Shown here: one piece after another, positions 57,256-64,000 of the stretch
Layout of the letters: each line of letters starts with the position of its first letter
How positions within the stretch are numbered: position 1 is the stretch's first letter
DNA from: Meconema thalassinum
Taxonomy: Eukaryota; Arthropoda; Insecta; Orthoptera; Tettigoniidae
NCBI GenBank assembly: GCA_946902985.2
Contig: OX336389.2
Coordinates: 126,205,572-126,269,571, forward strand
Direction: 5' to 3'
Length of the DNA: 64,000 bases
Notes under the pieces: generated by a model
The model's input: the letters and a program-made list of their open reading frames with translations, nothing else
What the model was told of the DNA's origin: nothing
Databases searched by the model: none
Program-made: the position numbers and the translations under genes

Positions 57256-59417
57256 CAGTACAGCCGCCGAGTGTCCGGCCCTGACGTTTCTCGTGAGGGA
57301 GGGAGACAGCGTTGCCAGTTCACTACCGCAAAATATAAAAGAACGCGGACTACACAAAATATTTCACATGTTTTTAAATGAGATCCTTCGTTACTGTAGA
57401 CTCGTTCATACAAGTCTATATATTACCACGTCATATTAAAACAGGGAGATAGTTGTGATAACCTCAATAGTAAATATGCAATTTCTTTATTTTATTATAT
57501 ATGTATAACTCACATTTTGTTAATCAAGTGGAGACACGCCACAGTTGTTGTAAATATCAGTCTTCATCCTCATCACTGATGGCACTGCTGTCATCTTCAT
57601 TCAACGAAATAACTAACTGTTCCGCACGCAATTCCACTATACCCTCGGCTTCCCTGGCTTGTTGCAAAAGTTTCCAGGTATGATTTACAACACTTTTCCA
57701 CTTCTCCACCGTACCTGTTCGATCCCTTTGCGCATTAATCGTTCGACATCGGTGAGACGAAAAGTAGTGTTATTTTCTCCTACAAACCCTTTTACTTGGG
57801 CCCAAATTAATTCAATGGCATTAAAGTGGCAGTGGTAAGGTGGTAGCCTATTAACAGTGTGGCCGTAGCCTAATAACAGTGTGGCCGTGAGCATTGGCGA
57901 TTGATTCTATTTCGTAAGTGCAGACACGTGGTTTGTAGAGTATCACATTCTGCATCAGTTCGGCTTTCGCCATGTCAGTAGTTATCCCTTGAACATTATT
58001 CGCTACTAGCCATTGCAAAATAACGTGTTTTCTATCGTTCGCTGTGGGTGCTTTGTTTTACTGCACAGAGTGGTAAGGCGCGTTGTCCATAACAATGACA
58101 GAATTAGCACTGATATTAGGTAAAAGAGCACTTTGAAACCAAGTCTTGAAAGTGATCCCATTCATTTCTTCGTGATAATCACGGGTGCTCTTAGATCTAA
58201 AAAGTAGCATTGCCCCTGGAACAAATCCGTTCACACTACCTGCATGAAGCAAAATCAGTCTGTTTCCCTTCCCAATTGGTACTCCCATTGTCCCTACTGC
58301 GGTGTCGTCTGTTCATGTCTTTGATTTTTTATGTCCAGCATTGACCCAAGTTTCGTCTAACCATCACTCTTTCGGGACCAATCTGCAGAATTTCCGTTAA
58401 AAATCTGCCACGCCATGCAACAATCTCGCTTCTTTCCATCACAGCTTTCCTCCCTGAAAATGTTTTATGCCTAAATCCAAGTTGTTTTAGGACTTGACTC
58501 AAGCTTGTTTTCCCCCCTTTGAATAAACCAGCTTCTTTCGAAGAAACGAGAAGCTTCTCACGAGTGGGAAATTCTTTCCTCATATAATACCGATAAATAT
58601 GCTGCCTAATTTCATCCTTATCAAATGTATCGGGTGATGTTTTCGGGCTAGCTCGCGGTCTTTGCTTACCAGGAGTACGTAGCACTACAGACGGTGTATT
58701 ATGTTCAACTGGACATTTTTCTTTAGTCACGCTTTTCACGGTCGTTTTCCCCACCTTTAAAGCATTACAGACTATCACTTTTGTAACAGGAAGAAGGGGC
58801 CCTTCATTGTCTCGCTCCCTCTCAAAGTATTCACGCAGCCTATAAATGAATTCACGGCTTTGGCTCGTATATGCACTTATTTTCTTCTTCGATTCTGATG
58901 AACCGCTGGCCATATTACTAAAGTAAATAGCCTCACACACAGTTAACCGGTAATTCTGCACACGCAAGACAATAACATAATCAACCTAACGTGACCTGCA
59001 CTGCACTAAACAAGGAGCAACTGAACTGGACTACAGAAAAGAGCTTTGGCAACAACGAGCTAAAATTAGAGACCCGCTTACCAGGAAAACCGCTGATTGG
59101 TGCTAGGTGACAACATTCTTCACAGTAGTAAGAGAGTCTACCAGCCTCACCTACACAGGTAGAATTCCACTGCGATCGAAGAACTTAGGTTTTGTAACCG
59201 CAAACCGTCCGAATAACAAAATGATGCATAAAATTGGAACCGAGGTGTGGGACTTCCATGTTACATAGTTAAGACGTTAGAGAAGAATTACAATGATAGC
59301 AAGTTTCAAGGACCTATTAACAGCTTGTCACTGCCGTAGGTTGGCTATATTGTTCTTCCTACCCCTCTTCCCCCACCATCGCTAAACGTCAGGGCCGGAC
59401 ACTCGGCGGCTGGACTG
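57256..59417 (-). mobile_element. DD82E (Sailor-like) Tc1/mariner element
   Basis: 2,162 bp. Inverted ends of 34 bp (57256-57289, 59384-59417), both starting CAGT and containing GCCGCCGAGTGTCCGGCCCT, with one mismatch. TA target duplications at 57254-57255 and 59418-59419. One minus-strand transposase gene fills the middle. The unusually wide gap between its second aspartate and final glutamate (82-83 residues by hand count) points to the DD82E group. Both ends complete and few breaks: a fairly recent copy. Confidence 0.85.
57557..58913 (-). pseudogene. Sailor-like transposase, recently broken
   Basis: Starts MASGSSESKKKISAYTSQSR at 58913. It has a helix-turn-helix-like FLKAL.. counterpart (VIVCNALKVGKTTVKSV), the first catalytic Asp in WLDETWVNAGHKK, the second in VIVMDNAPYHSVQ, and the glutamate in CHFNAIELIWAQVKGFV. 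It ends in an acidic SSAISDEDED tail at a TGA (57557-57559). Breaks are an extra base just before WLDETW (about 58367), TGA for Trp after KKSKT, TAA after HSVQ, a ~22-bp duplication near 57855-57885 (CGGCCACACTGTTA) and a shift near 57715. A few repaired sites would restore the family pattern, so decay is recent. Confidence 0.8.
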
Positions 59418-59423
59418 TAGAGC

Positions 59424-59706
59424 CTGTGAAGGGCCTAGGTCTACCAAGCGACCGCTGCCCAGCCATTTGGCCTGCAGATATTGACATGGCACGTGGTCAG
59501 CGCTTCGGGGCCCCTCGGCCGTTAATCTTGATTTTCATGACCGGGGCGCTGCCTCACTGTCAGACAGCTACTCAATTGTCCTCACGAGGCTGAGTGCACC
59601 CTGTTCCAGCCCTCACGACAGTTTCTAAAATCCGTGACGGAGCCGGGAATCGAACCTGAGGCTTCTGGGTGAGAGGCAGGTGCGCTACCCCAACACCACC
59701 CTGACC
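59424..59706 (-). mobile_element. SINE B, copy 2
   Basis: In reverse: GTGGTCAGGGTGGTGTTGGG, B box GGTTCGATTCCC, GTCTGACAGTGAGGCAGCGC and the end near 59424. It abuts the Sailor-like element. Matches 31195-31510. Confidence 0.85.
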
Positions 59707-59708
59707 AC

Positions 59709-60290
59709 AGCAGTATCATCATCATCATCATCAATTTCCGTTTTCCAGCCTAAGCCGGGTGGGAGCAAATATGACAGCCCACCACTTTACTCAGTCTGTC
59801 CACCATTCTTCCTCAACCACTGAACTCCACTCCAGGTTTCGTTCTCTCACACTGTCCTTCACCAAATCTATCCACCGTCCTCTAGGTCTTCCTTGTCCTC
59901 TCTTTCCAGTCATCCGTCTTTCCATCACTTGTTACGGCATTCTTTCATCATTCATCTTTTTCACATGTCCATACCATCTCAATCTGTTCTGCTCCAGCAT
60001 ATCATTCACCATTTGTACATTCACTTCCTTTCAAATGTCTTATTTCTCATTCTATCTCTCCTAGTCTTCTGTACCTTACTACCCAGGAATTTTATTTTGG
60101 CTGCCTGTATTCTACTTTTATCTCTCCTAGTCATCGGCCAAGTTTCTGCTCCATACGTCGTTATTGGTAAGTAATAGGTCTTGTACATCAGTTCTTTAGC
60201 CTTCAGTGGTATGTCTTAATCCCAAATTAAACTCCAAACCTGATGATAGAAAACACTCCCACATTTTATTCTCTTGTTGATCTCCATATC
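59709..60290 (-). mobile_element. LINE 3' remnant with ATG-repeat tail
   Basis: Minus-strand RT end: TYGAETW-like text near 60150, RIQAAKIKFLGS near 60100, then GRPRGRWIDLVKDSVRERN near 59850, with many frame breaks. ATCATC tail at 59714-59732. Same family style as 14521-14910 and 48634-51630, older. Confidence 0.75.
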
Positions 60291-60439
60291 CAATCTATAT
60301 TACTGTTATTAATATTAGTGAAATTTATTTCCAATTAAGTAGAAATGTGATGTTCAAATTAAAGCTCCTAACGTTTTATTTGAAGAGCTTAGAAAAAGAG
60401 ACAACGGCTACACTCGGTACTTGAGAAAGAACAATATGT

Positions 60440-60860
60440 CGAACAGCATTTTGAACAATGTACAGGAAGAAATTGCAAGAGATATTAGCAAGAAAATGAA
60501 AAGTGTGCTGCAAAACAATAATGTTTACCAGACAATGTGTAAAATAGATAAAATTCTACAATGTATTATTTCTAAAATACATATGAATTTTATGTATGCA
60601 TCTTGTCCATACAAGATTGTATGCCAATTCTGAACCGATACCATGACGAAGTTTTAATCTTTCGAAAATTCTGCAAGGTGAAAATTTTGACTGATGTATC
60701 CGTTAGATTTCTCACCAGGGAAATTCCTTATTTCAACTATGCACTCACGACATCAGTTGAAGTGAAAAGAAGTTTCTACTCGTACAAAAATGTTCTTCAG
60801 GACAACCGGCAATCCTTCGAGTACAAATTCAAGACACTACGAATGGCTATGGTATCTTGA
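60440..60860 (+). pseudogene. hAT transposase C-terminal fragment
   Basis: Reads VRFLTREIPYFNYALTTSVE then VKRSFYSYKNVLQDNRQSFE, matching the hAT dimerisation pattern YxxxxxTSVxxERSFSxYKxILxDxR. Before it is a separate frame (60421-60633) with MRKNNMSNSILNNVQEEIA. No terminal repeats found. Confidence 0.65.
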
Positions 60861-61135
60861 CTGACAAGGTATGTCGACAGTTTTCAGTACCTCCAGACAG
60901 TTAAATATCTACTGGTTTGTCATCCTCACCATCAGATAAAAAGTATAGAATTCATTAATAAATATAGTAAAACAACAATAAAGGTAGTTAATTAAATTCT
61001 TAAATATTTACCTTAGTATATAATTTGTTAATATTCCCTCTTTTACATACATGTTTAGAAAATAGCTTTCCTTTTTATCCTTACACGAATTTTAGATGAT
61101 TCTATAGGTAATTTTTCAGTCATTTTTAGATCATC
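60861..61135. other. Non-coding, no feature recognised
   Basis: AT-rich, no structure seen. Confidence 0.4.
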
Positions 61136-61147
61136 AACTTCCAAGCC

Positions 61148-61468
61148 GGGTGAGTTAGCCGAGGTCGTTGCGGCATGACTGTTGGCAGTCGCTCACATCC
61201 GGGAGGCGAGGAGGTTCGAATCCCCCCACCGGCAACCTTGAAGATGGTCTTCTGTGGTTTCCCATCTTCCATCCAGGCAAATGCCGGGGTTGGTCCCTAA
61301 CTATAGGCCACAGCCGCTACCTTCCAACTCCTCGACCTTCCCATCCAACATTCCTCCCCAACGGTACTTGTAGCTCACCCATTGGGTGTCCGTCTCGAAG
61401 CAGCTACAAAACTGGCGAGCCGAACATGTCCTCGGACACTCCCGGCATAAAGCCATACGCTAAAAAAA
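61148..61468 (+). mobile_element. SINE D, copy 2
   Basis: Head GGGTGAGTTAGCCGAGGTCG, B box GGTTCGAATCC, body and A-rich tail. Direct repeat AACTTCCAAGCC at 61136-61147 and 61469-61480. Very close to the 12466 copy. Confidence 0.92.
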
Positions 61469-61480
61469 AACTTCCAAGCC

Positions 61481-62658
61481 CTTAAACCTGACACTACTAG
61501 ATCATTAAAAAAGTGTTACAAAAATGGGAAACAAAGTTGAATATGTGTCCAATGATAGGAAGCTGCAACATTTAATTTGTTGCTTAACCCTAGAACTGCT
61601 GCAGATTTATCTATCAAGTACCGCAGTAACTTTCCATAATATACAGACTAAAAGAAAACAGTGTCAACACATTGTAATCTTAACGTACCCTTATCAACTA
61701 ATTTCAATCAATTATAATGATAAACACTGGTCTGCCCTGTCAATAAATTTATCAATACAATCATGTCATTACAGATCTGAAAGGTAACAAATAGTTCCGT
61801 GCAGAACTATACAGCCTATTCTCATATATCCTACTTATGTTAATTGCCTCTATCAACATACAAAATTTCAGTTCGATTGCTGTAATAGATTTGTAGATAT
61901 TGAGAACTGTCTAAATATTTCGGATGGTCGCCATGTTGGATTTTATATATGTAGGTCTTAGAGTTGTGTACTGTTACATGAAGATTATTGTGTAGGTGTA
62001 GTATTCAAACTTCAATCGCATGATTAGGACACAAGAAATGAAAACCAGATTTAAAAATTTTGCACAGATGCCATCTTATGGTTATGAAAACAATTGAAAT
62101 AAATTTGATGCCAGTGGATTAAAATTTGTATAAGCATTTACCGTACCAAGTTTTACTGTGGTCGGATGGTTAAATCGCGAGAAACGTCCATCTAAATACC
62201 GTATTTACTAGGCTATAAGACCCCCCCCCAGCATATAGTACCCCCCACCACCCCTTAATTTTCGAGAGCCAAAATAAAAAAAATTTGGAAATCGCTTATA
62301 GTACCCCCTCCTTAATTATTGAGAGTCAAAATACAACATTCTTGGAAATTGACGAATTCTTTAAAAAAATTATAATTACAACTGAAATTCATTCTCTTTT
62401 ATGACAAAAATATTTTTCTTGTTACGGTCTTCAGACTATATGACCGCCATTTTGAGTACCGCGTACGCGATTGGGCAGGATATCGAATTGTGTAGCCAAT
62501 GGGCTTCACCCGATATCCAATAGAAGATGCCACACTATTGGCCGAGTAGAAGCGCCATCTGCCAATGAAAGTTATGGTTTCATCATGCCTGCATTCTTCT
62601 GTTCAGTGCATGTTGCGATTCGATTGTGTTTACGACAGTCTCCTTAGTTTTATTTTAA
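61481..62658. other. Non-coding, dispersed and tandem repeats
   Basis: 61788-61840 is hairpin repeat copy 3, inverted. 61865-61930 resembles the DNA in the 272-bp repeat (CGATTGCTGTAATAG). 62215-62355 holds two ~70-bp tandem units (ATAGTACCCCC...TTAATT...GAGAG.CAAAATA) next to a C run. No gene. Confidence 0.5.
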
Positions 62659-64000
62659 CCCTTCAGGCCGGCTATTTAATCTGGAGGTGTTCCCTTCTCT
62701 GGCAGTATTTAAATTGAAGCTCAGCAGAGGTGTAGACACCAACAAGGTAAAAAATTAATAATGTAAAATCAACGAAATATAACGTAATGAAAATTTTAGG
62801 AATACTTACCGATAACATGTCCAATGTTTCTCAGTAATATGTGCAACGACTGCTTTTCAGGGTTGGCCATGATCACACGCAATATTTACAAAAATATAAT
62901 AATTTGATAAGTTCCACTTTTGGTATTTGTTTCAGGTATACTTACAATGAAAACAAGATATGATAATGCTCAATCTACATAATTTTCAGGTATAATTTCC
63001 AGGAAAAGCTGAATTTTGAAAAGTTTTTAGGCCCCGTATATGTATTCCGTGTAGAATTGTCAACAAAATGTAAATATCGCAATATTAGTTCAAACCTGTC
63101 GCTTGGGATTGTTTGAGGGGAATATAGGCTAGGGGTTTCTAAAAATTCATCCCTGGTGAAATACCTCTTTATGGTAGGTTTCTGCATTTTCCCCATCAAC
63201 ATTACAAGCCCCTAGAACACATAAATGTTGCCCCCTAACTCCCACTTCTTGGCGCGCGATCTTGGTTTCAAGGGCGCGCCAACTATACATTCTGTCACGT
63301 ACATATTTGTTTTTCAAACAGTTAGTTGAATCAATTTGTCGTCGAAAAACAGCAAAATAGAATCTAAAACAGACGTGAAATGCTTTCCTGTTCACGGCAT
63401 ACCCGTGAACCTCTCGCCACAAACACTGAACAGCGGTCGTTGTTATTACAGCTGAAGCTATTTCTTCTTCATTAGCCCTGTCTGCCACTTCCCCAATAAC
63501 ATCATGCTGTGTGTGCATAGTCCGTATCACTACCGAAAATATCGCTTCCCTATACATAGCTTCCACTACTGTCGTCTATCAAACGAATAATCTCTGCACC
63601 CCTAAGATAATGATACAGCCCGGCAATTATTTATCTGCGACTGAGTAGCCTCAAGCCTACGAAGAAAAAAATTATCTACGTAGTATTTGCTTTTGGTGCT
63701 TGTGCTTCCCCTTCATAAGTGGCAAACATTGTCACGTTAGACATAGTTCACAAAACATTTTCTCAAGATGGCAGGAGAGACCGTGAGACCTTCTATAGCA
63801 ACTAATTTGAAACTCAATAGAGCGCGTTTCAAGTTCTTTCGCTGATCGATATGAGTCGTCAAAAGCAACGGATATCGATCAACTTCGTGAAATGAAAATC
63901 CACAGCCTGCTTCCAGTCTCCGACCGGGTCAGGAATGGAATGAATGAAGCCCCCATCTAGCGGCGAGGATATGAACTGTGCCGGCTGACGAGGCCTGACG
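62659..64000 (-). mobile_element. piggyBac relic, cut by window edge
   Basis: Left end after TTAA (62655-62658): CCCTTCAGGCCGGC. Minus-strand transposase text includes LMGKMQKPTIKRYFTRDEFL and IPSDRFELILRYLHFVDNST (62975-63202), preceded by FFDDKLIQLTV and KTNMYVTE in neighbouring frames (63250-63345). This is the start of the piggyBac catalytic region. The part between 62659 and 62975 is too short for the rest of the domain, so it is internally deleted. The far end lies beyond the window. Confidence 0.7.

Noticed and set aside
16846..64000. Further 5' armadillo exons
   Set aside because: Searched for text like [20 protein letters not shown] and WTTSRVL on the minus strand. None found, so no exon is claimed.
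1..64000. CRISPR arrays, operons or bacterial-type regulation
   Set aside because: No spaced direct-repeat array, no bacterial gene organisation. The window is clearly eukaryotic.

Overview
The window reads as a piece of a large, repeat-rich insect genome. It is eukaryotic, because its only recognisable host gene is a beta-catenin/armadillo homologue split by consensus splice sites, and because the rest is animal-type transposable elements and tRNA-derived SINEs. The armadillo residues are arthropod-like. The ~13 kb intron and heavy SINE load fit a large-genome insect, perhaps polyneopteran. I cannot name the species.

Layout: armadillo lies on the minus strand, with one exon at 3238-3699 and the preceding exon at 16697-16845. 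Both junctions are GT/AG, and the protein reads across the intron in phase 0. No further armadillo exon was recognised, so 1-3237 and 16846 onward are probably intron or flank. The intron holds a hAT MITE (3906-4383), an RTE-type retrotransposon (about 4655-11091) with four later insertions in it, two SINEs, and broken LINE and Tc1/mariner copies (14.5-16.1 kb).

From 17 to 36.6 kb there are many SINEs of at least six families, two internally deleted piggyBac elements (20.7-21.6 and 22.3-23.0 kb) between arms of an inverted repeat, a ~0.5 kb tandem array (24.6-25.1 kb) and a dead Tc1 copy split by a SINE. From 37 to 48 kb come a THAP-like fragment, a small PIF/Harbinger element with a TAA duplication, a Jockey-like tail, a truncated DDE transposase fused to patchwork DNA, a perfect 272-bp inverted repeat and a 1.03-kb hAT MITE. 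From 48.6 kb onward there is a nearly full-length LINE, a piggyBac carrying a SINE and a LINE fragment and apparently inserted in a pogo/Tigger relic, a complete-ended Tc1/mariner-superfamily element of the DD82E (Sailor-like) type, a hAT fragment and another piggyBac relic at the window edge.

All transposase and reverse transcriptase genes seen are broken. The genes do not form a pathway: the region is a layered record of insertions, whose relative order can be read from nested insertions and target-site duplications. Coordinates marked by target-site duplications are exact. Other repeat edges are approximate.
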